NCBI RefSeq assembly: GCF_018604545.1
Contig: NZ_CP075896.1
Coordinates: 5,146,001 to 5,210,000 of the forward strand
DNA length: 64,000 nt
Source: Streptomyces koelreuteriae
GTDB taxonomy: Bacteria; Actinomycetota; Actinomycetes; Streptomycetales; Streptomycetaceae
Direction of reading: 5' to 3'
Both the position numbers and the translations under genes were made by a program. Below, piece by piece: positions 53,669-63,168 of this stretch. The notes beneath the pieces were generated by a model. It worked only from the letters and a program-made list of their open reading frames with translations. It searched no databases and was not told the DNA's origin. Position 1 is the first letter of the stretch. Each line of letters opens with the position of its first letter.

Positions 53669-54044
53669 TCAGTGCGGGTCTTGTGACCGGCGGGTGACCG
53701 ATCGGTGTTCGCGCGGTGTTCGCTCAGGGGACACTCAAATCCGGATAACGATCGCGTCACCGCGCCCGCCTTCTATGCCGTCTTCGGCTGCGCTTTGTCC
53801 GGTTCTCCCTGTGTGGTGCGTCACAAATCAGCCATGTGATCAATGTTGCGGCCGTGATAAATCTTCACGACCGCCCGGCCGACACCACCCGAATGTCCGG
53901 CCGGGTGCGCCACCGAGCCGGCAACCGCCGGCCAGGCACGAGCGGCCCTCCGGGGCCCGCTCAGCTCCATCATTCCGGGGGGATCGAGACCCGATCCGAG
54001 GCCGAGGAGAGGCCTGGATCGGCATGGAGAAAGGCGCACCACAC
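53669..54044. promoter_or_regulatory. Leader of the amino-acid permease gene with SD-bearing hairpin
   Basis: CCGATCC-G-AGGCC (53991-54003) pairs with GGCCT-GGATCGG (54011-54022), and the loop is GAGGAGA (54004-54010), a Shine-Dalgarno-like sequence. The promoter lies further upstream in a less GC-rich stretch (53815-53870). Confidence 0.45.
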
Positions 54045-55472
54045 ATGACCTCTGCGCAGGTCGACACGGAAAACGTCCCCGAAGAGGGGTACGAGCGAGG
54101 GCTCGGCAGCCGCCAGGTCCAGATGATCGCGATCGGCGGCGCCATCGGCGTCGGCCTGTTCATGGGTGCCGGAGCGAACATCGCCAAGGCGGGCCCCAGC
54201 ATCATCCTCATGTACGCCCTCGCGGGCGTCGTCATCTTCTTCATCATGCGGGCCCTGGGCGAGCTGCTCCTCTACCGGCCCGTCTCCGGCTCCTTCGCCG
54301 AGTACGCCCGCGAGTTCCTCGGCCCGTTCTTCGGGTTCGTCACGGGCTGGACGTACTGGCTCATGTGGGTGGTCACCGGCATGGCCGAGCTCACGGCCGC
54401 CGCGATCTACATCCACTTCTGGTTCCCGGAGATCCCGCAGTGGGTCAGCGCCCTGGCGTTCCTCGTGGTGCTCTTCGGCGTCAACCTGATCTCCGTCAAG
54501 ATCTTCGGCGAGGTCGAGTTCTGGTTCTCGATGATCAAGGTCACGGCCATCATCGGCATGATCGTCATCGGCCTCGGCGTGCTCACCCTCGGCTTCTCCG
54601 ACGCCGGTGACACCGCCACCGTCTCCAACCTCTGGGCGCACGACGGCTTCTTCCCGAACGGCATCGGCTCCAGCCTGATGACGCTCCAGGGCGTCATGTT
54701 CGCCTACCTCGCCGTCGAGCTCGTCGGCGTCACCGCGGGCGAGTCCGAGAACCCCGAGAAGACCCTGCCCAAGGCCATCAACACCCTGCCCTGGCGCATC
54801 ATCGTCTTCTACGTCGGCGCCCTGCTGGTGATCCTCTCCGTGGTCAAGTGGACCGAGTTCTCCGCCGGCGAGAGCCCCTTCGTCCACGCGTTCGGCAAGA
54901 TCGGCATCCCGCTCGCCGCGGGCATCGTCAACTTCGTGGTGCTCACCGCGGCCCTGTCGTCCTGCAACTCGGGCATGTACTCCACCGGCCGGATGCTGCG
55001 CGACCTCGCGTCCAACAGCGAGGCCCCGCAGGCCTTCGGCAAGCTCAACGCCCGCAAGACGCCCGCCGTCGGCATCTCGGTCTCCGTGGCGCTCATGGGC
55101 ATCGGCGTCGTCCTGAACTACGTCGTCCCGGAGAAGGCGTTCCTCTACGTCACCTCCGTCGCCACCGCGGCCGGCATCTGGACCTGGATGATGATCCTCG
55201 TCAGCCACATCCGCTACCGCGCCGCGGTCGACGCGGGCCGGCTGCGCGCCTCGTCCTTCCCCGCCCCCGGCGGAGCGCTCTTCAGCTGGGTCGCGCTCCT
55301 CTTCCTCATCGGCGTGACCTTCATGATCGCGTACGACAAGGACGCGCGGATCTGCCTGTACGTCGCCGCCGGCTGGGCCGTCGCCCTCGGCGTCGGCTGG
55401 AGGGTCCTCAAGAGCCGCAACCCGCAGATCGCCGAGCGCCGCGGCGACGCGGAGTTCGAGAAGGTCGGCTGA
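54045..55472 (+). CDS. Amino-acid permease (APC family, CycA/AnsP-like)
   Basis: 475 residues, 12 membrane segments. Signature IAIGGAIGVGLFMGAGANIAK, then MRALGELLLYRP and GWTYWLMWVVTGMAELTAAA, closest in my reading to D-serine/D-alanine/glycine and asparagine permeases. ATG 54045 (AAAGG 10 nt upstream) is preferred; ATG 54024 is in frame. Confidence 0.85.
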   Translation: MTSAQVDTENVPEEGYERGLGSRQVQMIAIGGAIGVGLFMGAGANIAKAGPSIILMYALAGVVIFFIMRALGELLLYRPVSGSFAEYAREFLGPFFGFVTGWTYWLMWVVTGMAELTAAAIYIHFWFPEIPQWVSALAFLVVLFGVNLISVKIFGEVEFWFSMIKVTAIIGMIVIGLGVLTLGFSDAGDTATVSNLWAHDGFFPNGIGSSLMTLQGVMFAYLAVELVGVTAGESENPEKTLPKAINTLPWRIIVFYVGALLVILSVVKWTEFSAGESPFVHAFGKIGIPLAAGIVNFVVLTAALSSCNSGMYSTGRMLRDLASNSEAPQAFGKLNARKTPAVGISVSVALMGIGVVLNYVVPEKAFLYVTSVATAAGIWTWMMILVSHIRYRAAVDAGRLRASSFPAPGGALFSWVALLFLIGVTFMIAYDKDARICLYVAAGWAVALGVGWRVLKSRNPQIAERRGDAEFEKVG

Positions 55473-55483
55473 CCAACCCCGCA

Positions 55484-55542
55484 GGACGCCCAGCCGCAGG
55501 GAGTACTCGTGGCACTCCCTGCGGCTGCCGCTCAGGGCGTCC
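55484..55542 (+). terminator. Nested hairpin after the permease
   Basis: Inner 14-bp stem 55491-55504/55514-55527 and outer 7-bp GGACGCC/GGCGTCC (55484-55490, 55536-55542). Confidence 0.7.
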
Positions 55543-55549
55543 GGCATAT

Positions 55550-55593
55550 GGGCCGTTCCGTACCAACCCTCGGTACGGAACGGCCCTTCTGCT
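55550..55593 (+). terminator. Second terminator, 15-bp stem with pyrimidine-rich tail
   Basis: Arms 55550-55564 and 55572-55586, 7-nt loop, then TTCTGCTT. Confidence 0.8.
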
Positions 55594-55606
55594 TATCCTG
55601 ACCGGC

Positions 55607-56029
55607 ATGCTGACCATCACCCAGGCCCTCGTCGACCAGATCGTCGCCCACGCGCGCAAGGACCACCCCGACGAGGCGTGCGGCGTGATCGCGGGCCCCG
55701 AGGGCTCGGACCGCCCCGAGCGCTTCATCCCGATGCTGAACGCGGCCATGTCGCCCACGTTCTACGAGTTCGACTCCGGCGATCTGCTCAAGCTCTACCG
55801 CGAGATGGACGACCGCGACGAGGAGCCGGTGGTCGTCTACCACTCCCACACGGCGACCGAGGCCTACCCCTCCCGCACCGACATCTCCTACGCGAACGAG
55901 CCGGGCGCCCACTACGTCCTCGTCTCCACCGCCGACACGGACGGGGCCGGTGACTTCCAGTTCCGCTCGTTCCGTATCGTCGAGGGCGTGGTCACGGAGG
56001 AAGAGGTCCGGATCGTCGAGGCCTACTGA
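55607..56029 (+). CDS. mec: CysO-cysteine peptidase, JAMM/MPN+ family
   Basis: 140 residues. JAMM zinc site: E23, H79-S80-H81, S89 and D92 in VVYHSHTATEAYPSRTD. In Mycobacterium the homologue releases cysteine from CysO-cysteine. It opens the mec - cysO - cysM cluster. TATCCT (55594-55599) is 7 nt before ATG (leaderless). Confidence 0.9.
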   Translation: MLTITQALVDQIVAHARKDHPDEACGVIAGPEGSDRPERFIPMLNAAMSPTFYEFDSGDLLKLYREMDDRDEEPVVVYHSHTATEAYPSRTDISYANEPGAHYVLVSTADTDGAGDFQFRSFRIVEGVVTEEEVRIVEAY

Positions 56030-56149
56030 GCAGGCCTGAAGCAGGCTCTCGGCAAGCCCAGAACAAGCTCTGAGCAGCGCGGTCTCATTCCCCGGCCTCG
56101 AACCGTCCGCGATGTGGGATCACATTCCAGTACCCGGACCGGGAATCGA

Positions 56150-56155
56150 TACGAT
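56150..56155 (+). promoter_or_regulatory. -10 of the cysteine leader-peptide transcript
   Basis: TACGAT, 6 nt before ATG 56162. ATTCC/GGAAT repeats around CCCGG/CCGGG (56124-56146) precede it. Confidence 0.5.
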
Positions 56156-56161
56156 GACCCC

Positions 56162-56257
56162 ATGGTTTTCCACGACGTGAGCGACAAGACGCCGGGCGAG
56201 CTGCTCGTGGCGCGGCTGCACGTCGACCTGTGCAGGCTCGCCAGCGCCATCTGTTGA
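56162..56257 (+). CDS. Putative cysteine leader peptide upstream of cysO-cysM
   Basis: 31 residues ending LHVDLCRLASAIC; two cysteine codons, the second immediately before the stop TGA. It belongs to the recurrent actinobacterial leader peptides before sulfur/cysteine genes, which are thought to sense cysteinyl-tRNA. No ribosome site: the -10 TACGAT ends 6 nt before ATG. 117 bp with GC-rich hairpin potential separate it from cysO. Confidence 0.75.
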   Translation: MVFHDVSDKTPGELLVARLHVDLCRLASAIC

Positions 56258-56374
56258 CGCAGGTCCCTGCCGCCGTACGGCCGTGAGCCGCGGCGCTGCA
56301 CACACGCACCAGCCCGGCTGTTCCTGCGCTGCCGCGCGCCCCGACCGACTACTCCCGACAGGAGCCCTGAAGCC

Positions 56375-56653
56375 ATGGCCATCGAGGTCCGCATCCCGAC
56401 CATCCTCCGCACGTACACCGACGGTCAGAAGGCGGTGGAGGCCAGCGGTGACACCCTCGCCGAGCTGTTCACCGACCTCGAGACCCGGCACGCCGGCATC
56501 CAGGCCCGCATCGTCGACGGCGACCAGCTGCGCCGCTTCGTGAACGTGTACCTGAACGACGAGGACGTCCGCTTCCTCGACGGCATCAACACCAAGCTGT
56601 CGGACGGCGACAACGTCACGATCCTGCCGGCCGTGGCCGGCGGCATGGTCTGA
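56375..56653 (+). CDS. cysO: CysO sulfur-carrier protein (ThiS/MoaD family)
   Basis: 92 residues with a ubiquitin-like fold. The C-terminus is AVAGGMV: the di-glycine G89-G90 is followed by two extra residues, which must be removed before thiocarboxylation. AGGAG precedes the ATG. cysM begins 6 bp later. Confidence 0.92.
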   Translation: MAIEVRIPTILRTYTDGQKAVEASGDTLAELFTDLETRHAGIQARIVDGDQLRRFVNVYLNDEDVRFLDGINTKLSDGDNVTILPAVAGGMV

Positions 56654-56659
56654 TCACTC

Positions 56660-57610
56660 ATGCGCTACGACTCACCCCTGGCCGCGGTGGGCAACACCCC
56701 CCTGGTGCGCCTGCCGCGGCTGTCGCCGTCCCCCGACGTCCGTATCTGGGCGAAGCTGGAGGACCGCAACCCCACCGGCTCGGTCAAGGACCGTCCGGCC
56801 CTGCACATGATCGAGCAGGCGGAGAAGGACGGCCGCCTCACCCCGGGCTGCACCATCCTGGAGCCCACCTCGGGCAACACCGGCATCTCGCTGGCCATGG
56901 CGGCCAAGCTCAAGGGCTACCGCATCGTCTGCGTGATGCCGGAGAACACCTCCCAGGAGCGCCGGGACCTGCTGGCCATGTGGGGCGCCGAGATCGTCTC
57001 CTCCCCGGCCGCGGGCGGCTCCAACACCGCCGTGCGCGTCGCCAAGGAGCTCTCGGCCGAGCACCCGGACTGGGTGATGCTGTACCAGTACGGCAACCCG
57101 GACAACGCCGGCGCCCACTACGCGACGACGGGCCCGGAGATCCTCGCCGACCTGCCCTCCGTCACCCACTTCGTGGCGGGCCTTGGCACCACGGGCACGC
57201 TCATGGGCGTGGGCCGCTTCCTGCGCGAGCACAAGCCGGACGTCCAGATCGTCGCCGCCGAACCGCGCTACGACGACCTGGTCTACGGCCTGCGCAACCT
57301 CGACGAGGGCTTCGTCCCCGAGCTGTACGACGCCTCCGTCCTCACCAGCCGCTTCTCGGTCGGCTCGGCCGACGCGGTCACCCGCACCCGGGAGTTGCTC
57401 CAGCAGGAGGGCATCTTCGCCGGCGTCTCGACGGGCGCCGCGCTGCACGCCGCGCTCGGCATGGGCCGCAAGGCCGTGAAGGCCGGTGAGCAGGCCGACA
57501 TCGTCTTCGTCGTCGCGGACGGCGGCTGGAAGTACCTGTCGACGGGCGTCTACACGGCGGCCACGACGGAAGAGGCGATCGAGACGCTCCAGGGACAGCT
57601 CTGGGCGTAG
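56660..57610 (+). CDS. cysM: Cysteine synthase (CysM, CysO-dependent)
   Basis: 316 residues, fold II PLP enzyme. K43 in PTGSVKDRPA binds PLP; EPTSGNTGISLA binds the carboxylate; GTTGTLMGVGRFL binds phosphate. The CysO-dependent form uses O-phosphoserine and thiocarboxylated CysO. Overlapping arrangement with cysO. Confidence 0.93.
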   Translation: MRYDSPLAAVGNTPLVRLPRLSPSPDVRIWAKLEDRNPTGSVKDRPALHMIEQAEKDGRLTPGCTILEPTSGNTGISLAMAAKLKGYRIVCVMPENTSQERRDLLAMWGAEIVSSPAAGGSNTAVRVAKELSAEHPDWVMLYQYGNPDNAGAHYATTGPEILADLPSVTHFVAGLGTTGTLMGVGRFLREHKPDVQIVAAEPRYDDLVYGLRNLDEGFVPELYDASVLTSRFSVGSADAVTRTRELLQQEGIFAGVSTGAALHAALGMGRKAVKAGEQADIVFVVADGGWKYLSTGVYTAATTEEAIETLQGQLWA

Positions 57611-57665
57611 CGCACACCGACAGACAGGAAGGGCTGGGGCCATCGCGCTCCAGCCTTCTTGTGTC

Positions 57666-58109
57666 TCACCCCGCCAGATACCGCACCCGGTCCCACAGCG
57701 CCGGGTCCACCACCCCGACCCGGCGCCGGAAGCCCCACACCGGGACCTCCCGCAGCTCGTCCGTCTCCAGGAAGCTCGCGCGGCCCCTGGCATCGCCGAC
57801 CGAGCCCGGCGGCAGCGGGATGACCCCGCCCCGCTCGTCCCGGAACCGCGTGGTGATCTTCACGACGGTCGCCCGCTCCCCGCGCACCGCCAGCACCAGA
57901 CACGGCCGGTCCTTCGTCCGCGCCTCGTCCTCGTAGGGCACGTCCGCCCACCAGATCTCCGCCGGCTGCGGCAGCCCCGCCACCGCGGTGGCCGGTGCCA
58001 CCCGCCTGCCTCGCCGCGCCGACGAGCGGCGCCCCCAGCCGTCTACGAGCGTGGCGACGAGCGCGAGCAGTACCACCGCGGCGAGCGCCAGCCACCAGGA
58101 CGTGTCCAT
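57666..58109 (-). CDS. Membrane-anchored PemK/MazF-like protein
   Basis: 147 residues. An N-terminal membrane helix (LALAAVVLLALVATLVDGW) and basic linker are followed by a MazF/PemK barrel (PAEIWWADVPYEDEARTKDR, RPCLVLAVRG, FLETDELREVP). No antitoxin gene adjoins. The membrane anchor is unusual for a mRNA interferase, so it may be a non-toxin relative. Confidence 0.75.
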   Translation of the reverse strand: MDTSWWLALAAVVLLALVATLVDGWGRRSSARRGRRVAPATAVAGLPQPAEIWWADVPYEDEARTKDRPCLVLAVRGERATVVKITTRFRDERGGVIPLPPGSVGDARGRASFLETDELREVPVWGFRRRVGVVDPALWDRVRYLAG

Positions 58110-58323
58110 ACTGAGACGTTACCGGCGCCATCCCTCCCGTGCGCCCTTCCTCACAAGGATCACGCCCCGCCCTGCCGCCCGAACCGGTGACACCACAGGT
58201 GAGTTCGCCCACAACAGCCCTTGGCGGAGGAGCTACCGGAGGTTTTGCGCCTTACGCTCGACAAACCGCACGACCCCCGACGCCCCTTACACAGACTTTC
58301 CCGCCAGCGGAGGTTTCTGCTTC

Positions 58324-59076
58324 ATGAAGCTCACCGTCGTCGGCTGCTCGGGGTCGTTCCCGTCCGCGGAATCGGCCTGCTCGAGCTACCTCGTCGAGGC
58401 CGACGGCTTCCGGCTGCTTCTCGACATGGGCAACGGTGCCCTGGGCGAGCTGCAGCGCCACTGCGGTCTCTACGACCTCGACGCGATCTTCCTCAGCCAT
58501 CTGCACGCCGACCACTGCATCGACATGTGCGCGTACTTCGTCGCGCGCTACTACCGCCACGACGGCGGCCGCTGCGACCCGCTCCCGGTCTACGGACCCG
58601 AGGGCACCGAACACCGGCTGACCACCGCCTACGCGGACACCCCCTCCGCCTCCTCCATGAGTGAGGTCTTCGACTTCCACACGGTCAAGCCGTCCACGTT
58701 CGAGATCGGCCCCTTCACGGTGCACACCGAGCGGGTGGCCCACCCCGTGGAGGCGTACGGCATCCGCATCGAACACGACGGCAAGGTGCTGACGTACTCC
58801 GGCGACACGGGCATCAGCCCCGCCCTGGACGAACTCGCCCGGGACGCCGACCTGTTCCTGTGCGAAGCCGCGTTCACGCACGGCAAGGAGAACATCCCCG
58901 ACCTGCACCTCAACGGCCGAGAGGCGGGTGAGACCGCTGCCCGGGCAGGCGCCCGGCACCTGGTCCTCACCCACATCCCGCCGTGGACGGACCCCCAGGT
59001 CAACGTCGACGACGCCCGCGCGGTCTACGACGGTCCGGTGGCCCTGGCGGCACCGCGGCAGACGTACGAGGTCTGA
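58324..59076 (+). CDS. Metallo-beta-lactamase-fold hydrolase
   Basis: 250 residues. Metal motif HLHADHCID (59-67), further His/Asp in YSGDTG and THIPPW. Resembles RNase Z/arylsulfatase-like MBL proteins. GGAGG lies 10 nt before ATG 58324. Confidence 0.87.
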   Translation: MKLTVVGCSGSFPSAESACSSYLVEADGFRLLLDMGNGALGELQRHCGLYDLDAIFLSHLHADHCIDMCAYFVARYYRHDGGRCDPLPVYGPEGTEHRLTTAYADTPSASSMSEVFDFHTVKPSTFEIGPFTVHTERVAHPVEAYGIRIEHDGKVLTYSGDTGISPALDELARDADLFLCEAAFTHGKENIPDLHLNGREAGETAARAGARHLVLTHIPPWTDPQVNVDDARAVYDGPVALAAPRQTYEV

Positions 59077-59105
59077 GCTCCGCGCCCTTGAGGCCCACGC
59101 GCGCG

Positions 59106-59140
59106 AAGGCCCCGGAACCAGCAGTCGGTTCCGGGGCCTT
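59106..59140. terminator. Bidirectional 14-bp hairpin (MBL gene / PTS EIIC)
   Basis: Arms 59106-59119 and 59127-59140, 7-nt loop, beginning AA and ending TT, between convergent genes. Confidence 0.85.
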
Positions 59141-59154
59141 CGTCGTGCCGCGTG

Positions 59155-60417
<1,263 letters not shown>

Positions 60418-60520
60418 GAACTTCCTCCAGGGGGCACGGCGCCGCCCAGGAAGAGTTCGACGGGGGACGGCGGCGTCTCAACAAGGGGAGCGCGGATACA
60501 CCGCGCGTCCTCCACCGGTG

Positions 60521-60536
60521 AGTGGTGTAGACCAGT
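60521..60536. promoter_or_regulatory. dre site 1 (DasR operator) of the PTS genes
   Basis: AGTGGTGTAGACCAGT matches 15 of 16 positions of the dre consensus. It lies 104 bp from the EIIC start. Confidence 0.85.
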
Positions 60537-60600
60537 TGTAGCACGGTAGGCCGAACGAGTGGAACCCGCGAATTCCACCCCCTTTGTCGAGAGGTGGAAG

Positions 60601-60616
60601 TGTGGTGTAGACCAGT
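60601..60616. promoter_or_regulatory. dre site 2 (DasR operator) of the PTS genes
   Basis: TGTGGTGTAGACCAGT shares 15 of 16 bases with site 1 and lies 91 bp before nagF. Two sites 80 bp apart serve divergent promoters. Confidence 0.85.
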
Positions 60617-60706
60617 CGTCGGCACGGTCGCGCGCCATAGCCGCTCGCGAAGATGGGCCAACTGTGGGTTACTGCGACAAAGCGGTTCGGATCAGGGAGA
60701 ACGAAG

Positions 60707-60940
60707 ATGGCCAGCAAGGCTGAGAAGATCGTTGCCGGGCTCGGCGGCATCGACAACATCGAAGAGGTCGAAGGCTGCATCACCCGCCTGCGGACCGAGG
60801 TCGTCGACCCCGGCAAGGTCGACGAGGCCGCCCTGAAGGCCGCCGGAGCCCACGGCGTCGTCAAGATGGGCACCGCCATCCAGGTCGTCATCGGCACCGA
60901 CGCCGACCCCATCGCGGCGGAGATCGAAGACTTGATGTGA
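60707..60940 (+). CDS. nagF: PTS N-acetylglucosamine EIIB
   Basis: 77 residues. The phosphocysteine is C24 in EGCITRLRTEV. It accepts phosphate from EIIA and passes it to GlcNAc at the EIIC. ATG 60707 follows GGGAGAACGAAG. Confidence 0.9.
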   Translation: MASKAEKIVAGLGGIDNIEEVEGCITRLRTEVVDPGKVDEAALKAAGAHGVVKMGTAIQVVIGTDADPIAAEIEDLM

Positions 60941-60984
60941 AGAGCGGGGATCATCCCCGGCTTCACCCCCTGAGGTCACCTGTG

Positions 60985-61016
60985 AGGGGCCCCTCCCCAC
61001 CGGGGGAGGGGCCCCT
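60985..61016 (+). terminator. 14-bp GC hairpin after nagF
   Basis: Arms 60985-60998 and 61003-61016, ACCG loop, then TTCC. Confidence 0.75.
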
Positions 61017-61043
61017 TCCGCAGGTACGGCTAGGCTCAGCGGC

Positions 61044-61781
61044 ATGTCTCGAATCGACGGCCGCACCCCCCAGCAGCTCCGCCCGATCACCATCGAACGT
61101 GGCTGGAGCAAGCACGCCGAAGGCTCCGTCCTCGTCTCCTTCGGCGACACCAAGGTCTTCTGCACCGCCTCCGTCACCGAAGGCGTCCCGCGCTGGCGCA
61201 AGGGCAGCGGCGAAGGCTGGGTCACCGCCGAATACTCCATGCTGCCCCGCTCCACCAACACCCGCGGCGACCGCGAGTCCGTCAGGGGCCGCATCGGCGG
61301 CCGCACCCACGAGATCTCCCGCCTCATCGGGCGCTCGCTGCGCGCCGTCATCGACTACAAGGCACTCGGCGAGAACACCATCGTCCTCGACTGCGACGTC
61401 CTCCAGGCCGACGGCGGCACGCGCACGGCGGCCATCACCGGCGCCTACGTCGCCCTGGCCGACGCCGTCGCCTGGGCCCAGCGCAAGAAGCTCATCAAGG
61501 CCGGCCGCCAGCCCCTGACCGGCACGGTCTCCGCCGTCTCCGTCGGCATCGTCGGCGGCGTCCCCCTCCTCGACCTCTGCTACGAGGAGGACGTCAAGGC
61601 CGACACCGACATGAACGTCGTCTGCACCGGCGACGGCCGCTTCGTCGAGGTCCAGGGCACCGCCGAGGCCGAGCCCTTCGCCCGCGACGAACTCAACGCC
61701 CTGCTCGACCTCGCCGTCGCCGGCTGCACGGAACTCGCCGCCCATCAGCGCACCGCGCTTGATACCGTCCTCGAAAAGTAA
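61044..61781 (+). CDS. rph: Ribonuclease PH
   Basis: 245 residues. Phosphorolytic 3' trimming of tRNA. RPITIERGWSKHAEGSVLVS, RGRIGGRTHEISRLIGRSLR (substrate Arg) and VDCD-like LDCDVLQADGGTRTAAITG. TAGGCT (61031-61036) is 7 nt before ATG (leaderless). Confidence 0.95.
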   Translation: MSRIDGRTPQQLRPITIERGWSKHAEGSVLVSFGDTKVFCTASVTEGVPRWRKGSGEGWVTAEYSMLPRSTNTRGDRESVRGRIGGRTHEISRLIGRSLRAVIDYKALGENTIVLDCDVLQADGGTRTAAITGAYVALADAVAWAQRKKLIKAGRQPLTGTVSAVSVGIVGGVPLLDLCYEEDVKADTDMNVVCTGDGRFVEVQGTAEAEPFARDELNALLDLAVAGCTELAAHQRTALDTVLEK

Positions 61782-61798
61782 AGGGCGCACCAAGACAG

Positions 61799-61828
61799 AT
61801 GCTCGGCGCGGGCAACCGCGCCGAGCAT
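61799..61828 (+). terminator. 12-bp hairpin after rph
   Basis: ATGCTCGGCGCG (61799-61810) / CGCGCCGAGCAT (61817-61828), 6-nt loop. Confidence 0.65.
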
Positions 61829-61923
61829 GCTCGCGTCTGAAGAGGTACGGGCGCACGGCTCATCCCTGTGCGCTCGGCCAGCCGTACGGGCCGCCCGGCC
61901 CGACCGACGAGAGGGACCGTTCC

Positions 61924-62322
61924 ATGGCCGCGAGCCGCCGACGCCGCACCGCAGCCGTCGCCGCCACCCTGGCGGCCGTCGCGCTGACCGCCGGACTCAC
62001 CACCGGCTGCGCCGCCGTCGACAAGGCGCTGGACTGCGTCCAGACCGCCGACGCCATCGCCGACAGCGTCACGGAACTCCAGCAGGCCGTGGACAACGCC
62101 GCGGGCGACCCGACGCAGCTCGACGAGTCCCTCGACTCCATCGACAAGAACCTCGGCGAGATCGGCGACAAGACCGACAACACGGACGTCAACAAGGCCG
62201 TGGACGACCTCAACAAGGCCGTGGACAACGTCCGTACGTCGGTGAAGAACGGCGACGAGACGCCCGACATCAGCCCGGTCACGGACGCGGCGGGTGAACT
62301 GACGAAGGTCTGCACGCCGTAA
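61924..62322 (+). CDS. Putative lipoprotein
   Basis: 132 residues. Basic n-region, membrane helix and lipobox LTTGC. The mature part is helical with heptad-like DNAAGDPTQLDESLDSIDKN and repeated VDDLNKAVDN motifs, a coiled coil. Conserved next to rph in streptomycetes, function unknown. GAGAGGGACC precedes ATG 61924. Confidence 0.75.
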   Translation: MAASRRRRTAAVAATLAAVALTAGLTTGCAAVDKALDCVQTADAIADSVTELQQAVDNAAGDPTQLDESLDSIDKNLGEIGDKTDNTDVNKAVDDLNKAVDNVRTSVKNGDETPDISPVTDAAGELTKVCTP

Positions 62323-62439
62323 CGCTGCGCCGGCTGGGCAGGGCTTCTCGTCTGCGGGGTGCTGCCGGTGGTCGACCGCGGGTTCGTCGTGGTTGATCGC
62401 GCAGTTCCCCGCGCCCCTGTCGGGGCGATACTGGGGGCC

Positions 62440-63042
62440 ATGACCCGCCTGATCCTCGCCACTCGTAACGCCGGAAAGATCACCGAACTCCGGGCGATCC
62501 TGGCCGAAGCCGGACTGCCCCATGAGCTCGTCGGTGCCGACGCCTACCCGGACATCCCCGACGTCAAGGAAACGGGCGTCACCTTCGCGGAGAACGCACT
62601 GTTGAAGGCCCACGCCCTGGCCCAGGCGACGGGCCTCCCCGCGGTCGCCGACGACTCGGGCCTGTGTGTCGACGTCCTGAACGGCTCCCCCGGCATCTTC
62701 TCCGCCCGCTGGTCCGGCCGCCACGGCGACGACAAGGCCAACCTGGACCTCCTCCTCGCCCAGCTCTCGGACATCGCCGACCCCCACCGCGCCGCCCACT
62801 TCGCCTGCGCGGCGGCCCTGGCCCTCCCTGACGGCACGGAGCGCGTGGTCGAGGGTCAGCTCCGGGGAGTGCTGCGCCACGAGCCGACCGGCACCGGCGG
62901 CTTCGGGTACGACCCGATCCTCCAGCCGGAGGGCGAGACCCGGACCTGTGCGGAACTGACCCCCGACGAGAAGAACGCGATCAGCCATCGGGGGAAGGCG
63001 TTTCGGGCGTTGGTGCCGGCGGTGCGGGAGTTGCTGGGCTGA
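62440..63042 (+). CDS. rdgB: RdgB/HAM1 non-canonical purine NTP pyrophosphatase
   Basis: 200 residues; removes dITP/XTP from nucleotide pools. LATRNAGKITELRAIL, FAENALLKAHA, VADDSGLCVDVLNG and GTGGFGYDPI match the family. GATACT (62427-62432) is 7 nt before ATG. Confidence 0.93.
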   Translation: MTRLILATRNAGKITELRAILAEAGLPHELVGADAYPDIPDVKETGVTFAENALLKAHALAQATGLPAVADDSGLCVDVLNGSPGIFSARWSGRHGDDKANLDLLLAQLSDIADPHRAAHFACAAALALPDGTERVVEGQLRGVLRHEPTGTGGFGYDPILQPEGETRTCAELTPDEKNAISHRGKAFRALVPAVRELLG

Positions 63043-63050
63043 GGACCAAG

Positions 63051-63081
63051 GGAGGGGCCGCCCGAGCAGGGCGGCCCCTCC
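63051..63081 (+). terminator. 13-bp hairpin after rdgB
   Basis: Arms 63051-63063 and 63069-63081, GAGCA loop. It abuts the 3' end of tRNA-Leu. Confidence 0.7.
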
Positions 63082-63084
63082 GTG

Positions 63085-63168
63085 TGCGGCGGAAGGGATT
63101 CGAACCCTCAAGCCCGGTCAGGGGCCACAGGACCTAAACCTGCTGCGTCGCCGTTGCGCCACCGCCGC
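63085..63168 (-). tRNA. tRNA-Leu(TAG)
   Basis: 84 nt class II tRNA: acceptor GCGGCGG/CCGCCGC, anticodon loop TTTAGGT (anticodon UAG, complement of 63134-63136), long variable arm GGCCC/GGGCT, T-loop TTCGAAT, discriminator A73. Confidence 0.92.

Noticed and set aside
53669..54044. Riboswitch (glycine or c-di-AMP) before the amino-acid permease
   Set aside because: None of the conserved core motifs of those classes could be found; only the simple hairpin is supported.
63085..63168. tRNA-Leu as the integration site of an element to its right
   Set aside because: Integrases use the 3' end, which faces left toward rdgB; the possible accessory DNA is on the 5' side, with no integrase or direct repeat seen.
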